Of a DNA stretch of 64,000 bases, positions 41,422-50,325 are shown in pieces. The stretch lies in NCBI GenBank assembly GCA_017303935.1, contig JAFLBD010000001.1, positions 124,001 to 188,000 on the forward strand. Reading direction: 5' to 3'. Position 1 is the stretch's first letter. Each line of letters opens with the position of its first letter. Origin of the DNA: Armatimonadota bacterium (lineage in GTDB: Bacteria; Armatimonadota; Fimbriimonadia; Fimbriimonadales; Fimbriimonadaceae). The position numbers and the translations under genes are program-made. Under the pieces are notes generated by a model. That model was not told the DNA's origin, searched no databases, and saw only the letters and a program-made list of their open reading frames with translations.

Positions 41422-42896
41422 ACTCCGGGGAAAAACCGCTTGAGCTTTGCTGGCAGGGTGACGAGTTTCAATCGCCCACAAAGGAAAACGAAGGTGTAGA
41501 CCAATGCGGGGAGAAACGGTGCCTGGAAGATGAAATTAACTTTCAGCCATTCGACTTGAGATACCGCGTATCCAAGCCCCCACACACCCAGCGCGAGCAT
41601 GAAGATGAGTGTCTTTCGCATCATATGCCGGGCGAGGTGAATCTCCGGGCAAACGAATTTGTACACAGCCCAATCAAAGAAGAAGAATTGGGCAAGTTGG
41701 ATGGCAACTCGCAGACCGGCCGCTCCAATGATGCCGTAGGCTGCGGCGACTGGGGTTGAAAATAGCAGCACAGAGCCTCCAGCAAAAAGCAAAAACGGGA
41801 TCAAAATATGCGTTTTGGATGAAGCCGCAAACGCATTGCTGCCGAGCCAGTTGTACATCGCGAACGTGCTGTCGATGGAGTACAGGCCGATCACCCAGAT
41901 CATCTCCGGTGTGACATTTTCTGGTCCGAGCCAGAATTTCAGCAAGGCCGCGCCAAACGCACTCGGCAGAAAAAGGCAACCGAGAATGAGCACCAGCCCG
42001 CTCTGCATATTCTTTTCGAAGCTCTCGGCGAAGTTCTTTGGCCCTTCGAAGTAGGCGCGAGCCATTTCCGGCTGGAAGATCGCCGGGATGGGCAGCATCT
42101 GAAGCAGTGTCATCGGCACACGAGCAGCCAAGTCGTATTGCCCGACGGCAGCATCGTTGATCGTGCTCTTGATGGCGTAGCGGTCGGACTGCCCGAGCGC
42201 CGTGCCCGAGTTCAAAAAGATCCCAGTCTTTCCGTAGGTCCAGATAGGGCGATACGCATCGCGGTGGTAGCGAATTGGAAGCTTGAGCAGTCCTTCTTTC
42301 TTCAAGAAAATTGTGCCCATGATGGCCATGACCAGCGAGCCGGACATTGTGCCAAACATGAATCCCCATGGATGCTTCGTACCGAAGGTTAGGATCACGG
42401 AAACCACGAGATTCGCCATCGTGCCGACCAGCGTGCTGAGCGCCATCGCAGAAAAGAGAGAGCGGGATTGCATGATTGCTGACAGCCCCTGGAAACTGAG
42501 ATAGAAGAAGAGTGAGAGCCCGCCGCTTCCAAAGAGCAGAAGGCTGCCGTTTAGTCCCCCAGGGATGTTCAGGTTGGTTGTAAACGCCACGACGAAATGG
42601 GCAAGCAGACCGATAAAACCCGTGAGCAACATCATAAATCGATGTGAGGCAACGAGTCGATCGAACCGATCTTGGTCACCTTGGGTGGTAGCTTCGACGA
42701 GTTTGTTAGCTAGACCGGTGCTCAGAGCGGGATCAGCGACCAACAAAATGTTCTGCGACAAAGTCGTCGCGACGGCAACCAATCCCCAGTTGGATGGTCC
42801 AAGCCATTGGATATAGAACCGGTATGCGACCAGCCCCAACGCCACCGAAATGAACCGCGCTAGCGACAGATAAGTAGTGCTGCGCAGCTTGCTCAT
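41418..42896 (-). CDS. Wzx-like polysaccharide flippase (MOP superfamily)
   Basis: This 492-residue integral membrane protein has about 12-14 predicted helices. The start RSTTYLSLARFISVALGLVA and WLGPSNWGLVAVATTLSQNI is typical of Wzx/PST-type exporters. Central regions include DPALSTGLANKLVEATTQGD and YAIKSTINDAAVGQYDLAAR. It probably flips lipid-linked oligosaccharide units across the inner membrane. No glycosyltransferases adjoin it. It starts 4 bases after the beta-propeller protein and is the last gene of the minus-strand fmt-def series. Confidence 0.82.
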   Translation of the reverse strand: MSKLRSTTYLSLARFISVALGLVAYRFYIQWLGPSNWGLVAVATTLSQNILLVADPALSTGLANKLVEATTQGDQDRFDRLVASHRFMMLLTGFIGLLAHFVVAFTTNLNIPGGLNGSLLLFGSGGLSLFFYLSFQGLSAIMQSRSLFSAMALSTLVGTMANLVVSVILTFGTKHPWGFMFGTMSGSLVMAIMGTIFLKKEGLLKLPIRYHRDAYRPIWTYGKTGIFLNSGTALGQSDRYAIKSTINDAAVGQYDLAARVPMTLLQMLPIPAIFQPEMARAYFEGPKNFAESFEKNMQSGLVLILGCLFLPSAFGAALLKFWLGPENVTPEMIWVIGLYSIDSTFAMYNWLGSNAFAASSKTHILIPFLLFAGGSVLLFSTPVAAAYGIIGAAGLRVAIQLAQFFFFDWAVYKFVCPEIHLARHMMRKTLIFMLALGVWGLGYAVSQVEWLKVNFIFQAPFLPALVYTFVFLCGRLKLVTLPAKLKRFFPGV

Positions 42897-42899
42897 TCT

Positions 42900-44177
42900 T
42901 TAATTTTTGGCTGGAAAGTACGTTGGGCTTACGGCTGGCGCGCCAAACTCACCCTTAGAAGGTGAAATTAGCTTTACATCGCTACCATCCGCGCTGGATT
43001 GATACAGGAGTCGATAGTCCCCTTCTTTGCGCGCAAACACGATATCTCTGTTATTTGGGAACCAAGCGTAATCGAAGACCGGCTTTTCAAAAATGATTGT
43101 CGGTGGAGAGGCCTCGGCTGCACCCGTGCCAAAAATCCCCAGCGCTTGAGGTTCAAAATTGCCCTCGTTTTTGACCGAGCCAAGGCCAATCAGGAACCGA
43201 GACCCATCTTGAGAAAACACCGGCTTTGACATCGCTAAGTTGTCGTCTTTGCTCGCGAAGAGATACGTCGTTTCTGCTGGCTTTCGGGGGTCTAACACCA
43301 CCATCGCGTTTCTGAATGGCAGGACGACTTCGCCGTTCTTGATGAATTCGGCAGGGATGTTAGTCTCGTCCGGGACCTGCGCACCCAGAATGCTCACCGC
43401 AACCTTGCCTTCAGCGTTGACATCAAAATCGAGGTTGTTACCGGCGAAAAGAGCGATCGGTGCAGGCAACATTCCTCTTGAATCTGGAAGGAGATTTTGG
43501 TAGATCAGCACTCGCCCAGTGTCGCGCCGCATGGAGGCAATAATGAAATCGCGATTTTGTCCGTATCGTGCCTTCTCAAATCCAGTTCCGAACTTGGAGT
43601 ACGCCACACTGAATTGATCGCCAACACCACCTTCTTCGTCTTGAGTGCCTGAGCCTTGCGGCGGAGGCAAAATCTGCTTCGTCGAGCCGTCCTTTGGCGA
43701 GTATTCCATCACAACGCCACCGCTGGTGATCAATCCGCTTTCGTTCACGCCGACGTAGCCTTCGGGGCCGAACCATGGCGCGGACTTGCTTCGGCTTCCC
43801 ACAGAACGGCGTTCTGACTTGTCGCCGCCGGGTCTCCAACGGAAGATGTTGAAGGTGTTTTCTTCCCGGTCACTGCTAAAGAACAATCGCTGACCGTCCG
43901 GACGCCAGACGGGAGATTCATCGCGAGATGTTCCGGTATGGCCGGGAACCTCGGTGACCTTGCCATCTTGCAAAACAATGATCTTTGAACCGGATTCGGT
44001 GTACTCAACCGCGGCGATCATGCCAGTACTATTACCTGGCAAAAGATCTGCAGGGTCTTGTCGAATAGACATCAACCATTGGTAGGTCAACACCATTCCT
44101 GCAATGATCAGAAGGCCAATTGCAGTCCGCAGAACCATTCTTTGGTTCTGGTGCTTTTTCAGTACAGGCTTTGCCAT
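42900..44177 (-). CDS. Membrane-anchored TolB/PD40-like beta-propeller protein
   Basis: This 425-residue protein begins with a cytoplasmic stretch and one membrane helix (LRTAIGLLIIAGMVLTYQWL, about 16-35). Repeats of the PD40 kind follow (DESPVWRPDGQRLFFSSDRE, AMSKPVFSQDGSRFLIGLGS, FDYAWFPNNRDIVFARKEGD). Such propellers usually scaffold envelope complexes or bind ligands in the periplasm. No enzyme motif is seen. It sits between fmt and the flippase gene on the same strand, so it may be in the same operon. Confidence 0.75.
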   Translation of the reverse strand: MAKPVLKKHQNQRMVLRTAIGLLIIAGMVLTYQWLMSIRQDPADLLPGNSTGMIAAVEYTESGSKIIVLQDGKVTEVPGHTGTSRDESPVWRPDGQRLFFSSDREENTFNIFRWRPGGDKSERRSVGSRSKSAPWFGPEGYVGVNESGLITSGGVVMEYSPKDGSTKQILPPPQGSGTQDEEGGVGDQFSVAYSKFGTGFEKARYGQNRDFIIASMRRDTGRVLIYQNLLPDSRGMLPAPIALFAGNNLDFDVNAEGKVAVSILGAQVPDETNIPAEFIKNGEVVLPFRNAMVVLDPRKPAETTYLFASKDDNLAMSKPVFSQDGSRFLIGLGSVKNEGNFEPQALGIFGTGAAEASPPTIIFEKPVFDYAWFPNNRDIVFARKEGDYRLLYQSSADGSDVKLISPSKGEFGAPAVSPTYFPAKN

Positions 44178-44209
44178 GAATCTCTGGTTGATTTAACCCG
44201 AAGGGTGGA

Positions 44210-45130
44210 CTAAATGTTCCGGCCGATATGGTCGCCAACCTTCAGCCGCATGCCGTTTGCGAATTCGGCTCCGGTCACTTCTTTCTTTCCGGCGGGCTGT
44301 ACGCGGTGCAACACCAGCGAACCAGTCCCAAATCCGATTTCAAGGTTGGGTGAGACCGCGATGACTTCGCCAGGTTTAGCCGAGTTGGCACCGAGCCGGA
44401 CTTCTTTGAGCTTCATCGGCTGGTCGCCGATCATCAAGAAGGCGCCGGGAAATGGGGTTACGGCACGGTAACGGTTGTACTCTTGCTGAGCATCACCTTC
44501 AAATTGGAGTTCGCATTCTTCCTTTGTGATCTTCGCGGCGTGACTGCCAGCGGTTAGGTCTTGCGGAGTTCTTGGGTAATCCCCGCTTGCAATTCTAGGT
44601 GCCCAATCTTTGATCAACTCCGCGGCTGAATTCGCGAGAATTTCGAATAATTCGCCCGCTGTTTGGTCCGGCAAAATTGGCACCTTTGCAACGGCGATGC
44701 TGTCTCCGGTATCCATGCCCTTGTCCATTTGCATCAAGGTCACTCCGGTCTCGGTCTTGCCGTCCTGAATGGCGCGCTGGATTGGTGCAGCGCCCCGATA
44801 GTCTGGGAGGATCGAGCCATGAAGATTGATGCCGCCATTTCGCGCTGAGTTCAGGAGGTCGAGGCTCAGAATCTGTCCGTATGCCGCAACGAGTAGAAAG
44901 TCGGCATTGAGATCTCTGATCATGGAGACAAACTCTGGATTGCGGGCTTTCTCTGGAGCTTCAACCGGTAGTCCAAGTTCAATTGCCGCCTGTTTGACCG
45001 GAGTCGCGCGAAGTTGCATCCCTCGCCCGCTAGGGCGGTCAGGTTGTGAAACAACGAGGACGACATGATCGGCCATCGCTCTGAGGGAAGGCACCGCAAA
45101 ATCGGAAGTCCCAAAGAAAACGATTCTCAT
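44210..45130 (-). CDS. fmt: Methionyl-tRNA formyltransferase
   Basis: This is a 306-residue enzyme of standard Fmt length. It begins MRIVFFGTSDFAVPSLRAMA. GGINLHGSILPDYRGAAPIQ carries the catalytic Asn/His region, and VTLMQMDKGMDTGDSIAV the conserved Asp. A C-terminal OB-like domain follows (about 205-300). It formylates initiator Met-tRNA from 10-formyl-THF. The ATG overlaps the def stop by 4 bases, the common def-fmt pairing. Confidence 0.96.
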   Translation of the reverse strand: MRIVFFGTSDFAVPSLRAMADHVVLVVSQPDRPSGRGMQLRATPVKQAAIELGLPVEAPEKARNPEFVSMIRDLNADFLLVAAYGQILSLDLLNSARNGGINLHGSILPDYRGAAPIQRAIQDGKTETGVTLMQMDKGMDTGDSIAVAKVPILPDQTAGELFEILANSAAELIKDWAPRIASGDYPRTPQDLTAGSHAAKITKEECELQFEGDAQQEYNRYRAVTPFPGAFLMIGDQPMKLKEVRLGANSAKPGEVIAVSPNLEIGFGTGSLVLHRVQPAGKKEVTGAEFANGMRLKVGDHIGRNI

Positions 45131-45660
45131 ATATCGTCGTCGTGGAGTTCTGGATTGGACCAGTGCAATGTCGCGAGGTCAACTTTGTCGATGAAGAGCA
45201 CTCCGTTGAGGTGGTCCACTTCGTGCTGCACAACCCTTGCCGGTAGACCTTGTAGGTCCAGTGCGAATGCGCGACCCTTCGTGTCGTATGCTTCGACAGT
45301 GAGCTTCAACGCGCGTTGAACGTCGCCGTAAAGTCCTGGAATGCTGAGACAACCTTCCTCGCCAATCTGCTCGCCAGAGGTATCGACAATCACGGGATTG
45401 ATCAGAGCTGTCGGTTTCATCGAACCAGGCGCGATGACGATGATTCGTTGTGTGGAACCCATTTGGGGTGCGGCCAGGCCAATCCCGTTCGATCGCGTCA
45501 TGGCGACGACCATTTGGTCGATGAACTTCAGCGTCGGCTTGCTTATTTTCTTAACGGGCTCACAAACTTGGCGCAAGACTGGATTTGGAATTTTCACAAT
45601 CGGCCGCTCAGCGTTCTGAACATACAGATATTTGAACTCTTCTGGGACGACGATTTCCAT
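45127..45660 (-). CDS. def: Peptide deformylase
   Basis: This 177-residue protein has the three PDF motifs: GIGLAAPQMGSTQRI (motif 1), EEGCLSIPGLYGDVQR (motif 2 with the metal Cys) and VVQHEVDHLNGVLFID (motif 3, HExxH-type HEVDH). The metalloenzyme removes formyl groups from nascent proteins. GAAGG lies 5 bases before the ATG. It is followed by fmt with a 4-base overlap. Confidence 0.96.
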   Translation of the reverse strand: MEIVVPEEFKYLYVQNAERPIVKIPNPVLRQVCEPVKKISKPTLKFIDQMVVAMTRSNGIGLAAPQMGSTQRIIVIAPGSMKPTALINPVIVDTSGEQIGEEGCLSIPGLYGDVQRALKLTVEAYDTKGRAFALDLQGLPARVVQHEVDHLNGVLFIDKVDLATLHWSNPELHDDDI

Positions 45661-45672
45661 GCTAGCCTTCGA

Positions 45673-46407
45673 TTATGAAGGAATCCAGGCCACGTAGTGA
45701 ATACGGTCGCTGTTCTTTCGCGGCTTTTTGAGCGTGTAGCTGTGATACGCCTGGTGTCGGACAAACCCCGCATCCTTGAGTGCTTGGATTACTTCTTCTG
45801 GCGAGTGCGCCCGCTGCAAATGTGTTTCGTGGAACTGTTCACCTTCGTACCAAAAGTCCATTTCGACCCTGATCTGGCGAGTTTCCGGTACGTAATTTCC
45901 GACCCAATCGTACTGCAAGGTGGTGCGCTTTCGAAGGTCTTGCTGGGTGAAAAGTTCCTGCTCAAACGCGTACGCCGTATTCAGGTCGAACACGAATGCC
46001 CCTCCAGGTTGGAGATGCTTGGCCACTTGGGCTATGGCGGCTCGAAATCCGTCTAGGTCGTTGATGTAATTCAGGCTATCAAACAAACAGTAGGCGGCTT
46101 GAAATTTTGTCCCTAGATCGAATTCACGGGCGTCGGCGACGTGATAGTCGATTGAAAATGGCCTGCCAGAAAGCTTGGATTTTGCCCGCTCAATCATGGA
46201 TGGGCTAAGGTCGAAGCCGGTGACTTGGTGCCCGTCCATGGCGAGCATCTCGGCACACGTGCCCGTGCCGCAGGCGACGTCGAGCCATTGAGTTGGCTGA
46301 TAATCCTGCATTTCGAGCAGTAATTTGACGTATTCCACCCACATCCGATAGGGCACCGCAGCCATCAGAAGGTCGTAATAGGGGGCCACTGGGCCAAAAC
46401 TGCTCAC
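45673..46407 (-). CDS. Class I SAM-dependent methyltransferase
   Basis: This 244-residue protein has the SAM motif WLDVACGTGTCAEMLAMDGH, motif II ADAREFDLGTKFQAAYCLFD and motif III HLQPGGAFVFDLNTAYAFEQ. The substrate cannot be read from the sequence. The start is a GTG; CATAAT lies 9 bases before it. It lies 12 bases upstream of def, so it may share its transcript. Confidence 0.85.
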   Translation of the reverse strand: MSSFGPVAPYYDLLMAAVPYRMWVEYVKLLLEMQDYQPTQWLDVACGTGTCAEMLAMDGHQVTGFDLSPSMIERAKSKLSGRPFSIDYHVADAREFDLGTKFQAAYCLFDSLNYINDLDGFRAAIAQVAKHLQPGGAFVFDLNTAYAFEQELFTQQDLRKRTTLQYDWVGNYVPETRQIRVEMDFWYEGEQFHETHLQRAHSPEEVIQALKDAGFVRHQAYHSYTLKKPRKNSDRIHYVAWIPS

Positions 46408-46427
46408 GTCAGCATCATTATGAATGG

Positions 46428-47021
46428 TTAAAGACTCAAAAACGGCCGCATCTTTTCGAGGGTTTTTGGGCCGATTCCTTTGACATCGAGTAGCTCGTCG
46501 ATGGACCTGAATCCACCGCGCTGCATCCGCAGGTTGAGGATGGCTTGTGCCGTCTTCGGACCGACACCGGGCAACTCTTCGAGTTGCCTTTGGTCCGCGG
46601 AGTTAATTGAGATGCTTCCGGCTGCTGGAAGACTCTTTGTGTTCGTTGAGCCGCCATAGAAGCTGGAGCGCTTTGACTCTGGAGCGCGAATGGTGGACGA
46701 TTGCGGCGTGACATCGTCGAATGCCCCCGGATTGCCGAGCACGATTTGGGTTCCGTCTTCGACAAACTCTGTTGGATTGATGCTCTCCAGGTCCGCGCCA
46801 GGCAGGGCACCGCCGGCTGCATCGATTGCATCGCTAACTCGGCTGCCAGCAGGAACTTTGACCATTCCTTTCCGGCGAATCGCGCCCGAAACGTACACTG
46901 AAAAACTGGGTTTATCCGGTGTGGACCTCGACTTGGCAGCTTCCAGACCGGAGTAGCCGGCCCCAAGTCCACCCAGGGTCAGCAAGCCAACAATTCCCAC
47001 TTGTTGCCACTTTTGCAACAT
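46428..47021 (-). CDS. comEA: ComEA-like DNA-binding competence protein
   Basis: This 197-residue protein has an N-terminal membrane anchor (VGIVGLLTLGGLGAGYSGL). An SLBB domain follows (VYVSGAIRRKGMVKVPAGSR, about 42-100). After a Ser/Pro linker comes a helix-hairpin-helix pair (SADQRQLEELPGVGPKTAQA, IDELLDVKGIGPKTLEKMRP). It captures double-stranded DNA in the periplasm during transformation. ComEC is not encoded next to it. TATAGT on the minus strand (47031-47036) lies 9 bases before the ATG, so the mRNA leader would be about 3 bases. Confidence 0.92.
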   Translation of the reverse strand: MLQKWQQVGIVGLLTLGGLGAGYSGLEAAKSRSTPDKPSFSVYVSGAIRRKGMVKVPAGSRVSDAIDAAGGALPGADLESINPTEFVEDGTQIVLGNPGAFDDVTPQSSTIRAPESKRSSFYGGSTNTKSLPAAGSISINSADQRQLEELPGVGPKTAQAILNLRMQRGGFRSIDELLDVKGIGPKTLEKMRPFLSL

Positions 47022-47072
47022 CGTAATCGAACTATAGTCAAGAAATCCCAGGGTTGAAAAGCAGTCTTTCGT

Positions 47073-47993
47073 CTACCTTTCAAATTCGCGGCGCAACAAA
47101 GCATGTCGCCAGCCCCGAACACTCACGCGGCAACTCTCCGCTTTGATCGCGTACAAAAACCGTTCGAGAATCAGTGCGCCGGCATGGATGGTGCGCTCTC
47201 GGCCCGGTTCTATGCCAGGTATTGCTGCTCGCTGTGCGTCGGTCATTTGCATCATCCAAGTCATGGCCCGGCTGATTTCTTCGTAATCTAGAACCTTGCC
47301 ATGAACGAGTTCTGGATCCCAGCTGAGGACTTTGTCGCGAATGGTGATCAGATTGGTTCCGGTCGCGCCAAGGGTGACCACCAGTCCAGAATCGCGCTGG
47401 TCATAGTCATCTCCGAGGATCTGGTCGATAGCATTTGATGCCTGAAAAATCTGCATCGGGCCACAGTTCTCTGGGGCAAGTTCTGCTTCTCGCAGCCCAA
47501 GGGCGCCGACGGCAAAGCTCTTTTTGAACTGCACTTCAAACCCTTTCGGTGTCCTTTGAGCAGTGACCAACTCGGTGCTGTGTCCTCCTGGATCGATGAT
47601 CGAAATCAGTTCGGAGTGGGAAAACTCGGGGTCATCAAGCACAGACTCTAGCCCTAGTTGGGCTTCATCTTCGCCAGACAAAATGGTGATCGGTGTGCCC
47701 TGATTCGCGGCAGCTTCGCAGAATTCAGCGGCATTTTTTGCGATTCGGACGGCCATTGTGGCAGCGTATGTGACAGATTCCGCGCCGAACTTGGCTGCAC
47801 TTGCCTTGGCCGTTGCCAGTGCTTCCAAAGTGCTCGTAATTTTTTCGGGCATTAATAGGCCAGTTTTTTTTGTCCCCGTGCCTAATCCAGTTACGCTGGA
47901 TGATTCATAAATTGTTAAAATTTTGTTATTGGATAACTCTCCAACGAGAAGCAAAACAGAATTTGATCCGACGTCAACAACAGCCTTTGGCAC
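47073..47993 (-). CDS. Ppx/GppA-family exopolyphosphatase-like phosphatase
   Basis: This 306-residue protein shows the acetate kinase/Hsp70-fold Ppx/GppA motifs: an N-terminal phosphate loop (VVDVGSNSVLLLVGELSNNK), ILSGEDEAQLGLESVL (SGxEEA box) and SIIDPGGHSTELVTAQ (the DxGGxS box). It hydrolyses polyphosphate or pppGpp. It is of the short, two-domain type. The GTG start lacks a Shine-Dalgarno sequence. TACACT on the minus strand (48000-48005) lies exactly 6 bases upstream. It is divergent from rpsA. Confidence 0.9.
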   Translation of the reverse strand: MPKAVVDVGSNSVLLLVGELSNNKILTIYESSSVTGLGTGTKKTGLLMPEKITSTLEALATAKASAAKFGAESVTYAATMAVRIAKNAAEFCEAAANQGTPITILSGEDEAQLGLESVLDDPEFSHSELISIIDPGGHSTELVTAQRTPKGFEVQFKKSFAVGALGLREAELAPENCGPMQIFQASNAIDQILGDDYDQRDSGLVVTLGATGTNLITIRDKVLSWDPELVHGKVLDYEEISRAMTWMMQMTDAQRAAIPGIEPGRERTIHAGALILERFLYAIKAESCRVSVRGWRHALLRREFER

Positions 47994-48096
47994 ATCAAAA
48001 GTGTACTCGGAAGATTTTTCGGCTATTTTTGAACTTATTTTACTGGCGGTTCGGGTACATTAGAGCCTGCGCATTTCAGCGCACATTTTTAAGTCC

Positions 48097-49641
48097 ATGA
48101 TTATCAACGAGGAACAAGTAGCAGAAGCATCTCCTGAACAGGAAAACCCAGAGCAGTTGGCGGCTCCGGTTGTAGATGCTGAAGCAACGACAAGTGACGT
48201 GACCCCAGCTGCTCCTGCAGCTCCGACCGCAGTTGAATCTGCACCAGCATCCGCTCCTGAATCAGGATCGGTTCAAGTCGCCGACGACCTAGATCTTTTT
48301 GAAGCCGCGATGGCCGAAATGGATTCGGGTTCGAAGTCGACCACAGATTCATACCGAAGACTTTCGAAGGGTGATCGCGTCGTAGCGACCGTCATCCAAG
48401 TGACCAAGGATCGCGTTTTCGTTGACCTCGGCACGAAGTCTGAAGGCGTAGTGCCTCTCAACGAACTTACCGAGAGCAACGTCGATACTGCTGAAGGATT
48501 GGTCAACGTCGGAGACAAGATTAATGTCGTCGTGATCAAGCCAGAAGGTGGCGATGGCGGCGCGATTGTCTCTAAGAAGCGCGCAGATTTTGATGCTGCT
48601 TGGGATCGCGTTGTTGATGCATTCCAGTCCGGTGAGATGGTCTCAGCTCAGGTTGTTGACCGGGTCAAAGGCGGATTGGTGGTTGATGTAGGAGTTCGCG
48701 GATTTGTTCCAGCCACTCACGTCGGTAGCGGCAATCTTCGAAACATCGACAAGTTTGTCGGCACTTCGCTCGAACTGAAAGTCATCGAGATTGATAAGGA
48801 GCGCAAGAAGGTTGTGCTCAGCAATCGCGAAGCCGAAGAAAAGCGACGCGATGACCTGAAGGAAAATCTGTTCTCGAACATCAACATGGGCGACGTGGTG
48901 GAAGGTTCGGTTCGACGACTCACCGACTACGGCGCCTTTGTGGACCTCGGTGGAATCGATGGACTGTTGCACATCAGCGAAATGAGCTGGATGCGCATCA
49001 ATCACCCGAAGGAAGTTCTGAAAGAAGGCCAGAAGATTAAGGTGATGGTGCTTCGACTGGACAAGGACACTGGCAAGATCAGCCTTGGTCTGCGACAAGT
49101 CCTTCCAGATCCATGGAAGCTGATTCAAGAGAACTATAAGGTCGGTCAAAAGCTGAATTGCACGATCAGTCGAATGGTTCAGAGCGGTGCATTTGTCCGC
49201 TTGCCAGAAGAAGCTGAAGCATTCTTGCCGCTGAGCGAGATTTCGCATCGACGAATTTCCAAGCCACAAGACGTTCTTACTGAGAACCAAGAAGTTGAAC
49301 TGACCATCATTGATCTGCGGCCAGACGAGCGGCGAATGGTGCTCAGTTTGAGATCTGGAACGATGCCAGAGCAGCAAATCGGCTACGGCTACGGCGCTCC
49401 TGGTGCAAACGACTTCGACGCATCGGATCGAAACAAGCCTCGTGGCGATCGCAAGAGCGGTCCTCGCGGCAAGAAGAAGGGCGGTCGAGACGACTACGAA
49501 GGTGGTCAACAATCTCGAGGCGCAGCTTCTGGTGGCGCAACCATCGGCGAGCGACTTGGAATGCTCAAGGGCTTCCACTTCCGCAGCGATGAAGAGACCG
49601 AAACCAAGACCGAAGAGTCTGGCGAAGGCACCGGAGAATAA
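48097..49641 (+). CDS. rpsA: 30S ribosomal protein S1 (four S1 domains)
   Basis: This 514-residue protein has four S1 RNA-binding repeats at about 88-430: KGDRVVATVIQVTKDRVFVD, SGEMVSAQVVDRVKGGLVVD, MGDVVEGSVRRLTDYGAFVD and VGQKLNCTISRMVQSGAFVR. The first 85 residues are an acidic Ala/Pro/Glu-rich extension. The last 80 are Gly/Arg/Lys/Asp-rich (GPRGKKKGGRDDYEGG). S1 helps mRNAs bind the 30S subunit. Arginine is encoded mostly by CGA and CGC. The leader is about 30 bases from a TACATT (48056-48061). CoaE begins 6 bases after the stop. Confidence 0.95.
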   Translation: MIINEEQVAEASPEQENPEQLAAPVVDAEATTSDVTPAAPAAPTAVESAPASAPESGSVQVADDLDLFEAAMAEMDSGSKSTTDSYRRLSKGDRVVATVIQVTKDRVFVDLGTKSEGVVPLNELTESNVDTAEGLVNVGDKINVVVIKPEGGDGGAIVSKKRADFDAAWDRVVDAFQSGEMVSAQVVDRVKGGLVVDVGVRGFVPATHVGSGNLRNIDKFVGTSLELKVIEIDKERKKVVLSNREAEEKRRDDLKENLFSNINMGDVVEGSVRRLTDYGAFVDLGGIDGLLHISEMSWMRINHPKEVLKEGQKIKVMVLRLDKDTGKISLGLRQVLPDPWKLIQENYKVGQKLNCTISRMVQSGAFVRLPEEAEAFLPLSEISHRRISKPQDVLTENQEVELTIIDLRPDERRMVLSLRSGTMPEQQIGYGYGAPGANDFDASDRNKPRGDRKSGPRGKKKGGRDDYEGGQQSRGAASGGATIGERLGMLKGFHFRSDEETETKTEESGEGTGE

Positions 49642-49647
49642 CCTAAC

Positions 49648-50202
49648 TTGCTTCCGCTTGCCATTACTGGCGGTATCGCGGAAGGGAAGTCGACCGTCAT
49701 GGAGATCTTGCGACAGCAAGGTCTCCATGCTGTTTCTGCGGACCAAATCGCCCGCGAACTTTGGAGCTCGAGCGATTTTATTGCCGATGTTTCGAAAGAA
49801 CTCGGGACTCCAAATCTCAACAAAGAGCTGCTTCGAGAGAAGATTTCGGCCGATTCTGCTCTGCGCAGAGAAGTAAATTCAATTTTTCATCCACGAATTT
49901 GGGCAGAGATTTTCGCCTCTGAGCCGTTTGTTGTGGAAGTGCCTCTATTAATAGAAGCGTGCCTTCAACACCATTTTGCCCGCGTTTGGGTGGTTACCTG
50001 TGGCATAGAGGAGCAAATGAGACGCTTGTCCGATCGGGTTGGAAATGAACTCGCGAACCGGCTGATACGAACTCAATTGCCGACTCGCGCAAAAATCCCA
50101 TTTGCAGATGAAGTCATCCGAACCAATCTGCCACCGCCGCTCGTCCTTAGCGCGACACATTCTGCGCTAGCCCAGATCATCGGCAAAGATACTAGTGATT
50201 AG
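49648..50202 (+). CDS. coaE: Dephospho-CoA kinase
   Basis: This 184-residue P-loop kinase starts at TTG (LPLAITGGIAEGKSTVMEIL, Walker A GGIAEGKS). The CoA-site motif is VSADQIARELWSSSD. PFVVEVPLLIEACLQHHFAR and VWVVTCGIEEQMRRLSDR are the CoaE core. It performs the last step of CoA synthesis. It begins 6 bases after rpsA, so it is probably cotranscribed. It is followed by the promoter of the CsgG-like gene. Confidence 0.9.
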   Translation: MLPLAITGGIAEGKSTVMEILRQQGLHAVSADQIARELWSSSDFIADVSKELGTPNLNKELLREKISADSALRREVNSIFHPRIWAEIFASEPFVVEVPLLIEACLQHHFARVWVVTCGIEEQMRRLSDRVGNELANRLIRTQLPTRAKIPFADEVIRTNLPPPLVLSATHSALAQIIGKDTSD

Positions 50203-50205
50203 TCA

Positions 50206-50235
50206 TTGCACGAGCTGCCTTGGATGCGCTATAGT
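50206..50235 (+). promoter_or_regulatory. Sigma-70-type promoter of the CsgG-like surface protein
   Basis: TTGCAC (50206-50211) and TATAGT (50230-50235) are separated by 18 bases. Transcription would start near 50242 and give a leader of about 85 bases, with GGAGGA at 50311-50316 before GTG 50326. It is one of the clearest -35/-10 pairs in the window. Confidence 0.75.
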
Positions 50236-50325
50236 GCATCCTGCCGAAGCGCAATTACGCGTTTTTGGCACGCGGCAGTTTGGGTCGCGCAGAGAGGAAC
50301 GATAAAAGATGGAGGAATCCCCAGA

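Noticed and set aside
48643-49746. Long open frame (367 codons) antisense to rpsA
   Set aside because: It lies wholly opposite a confident rpsA. Its codon order mirrors the CGA-rich sense strand (few antisense stops), and it has no recognisable domain.
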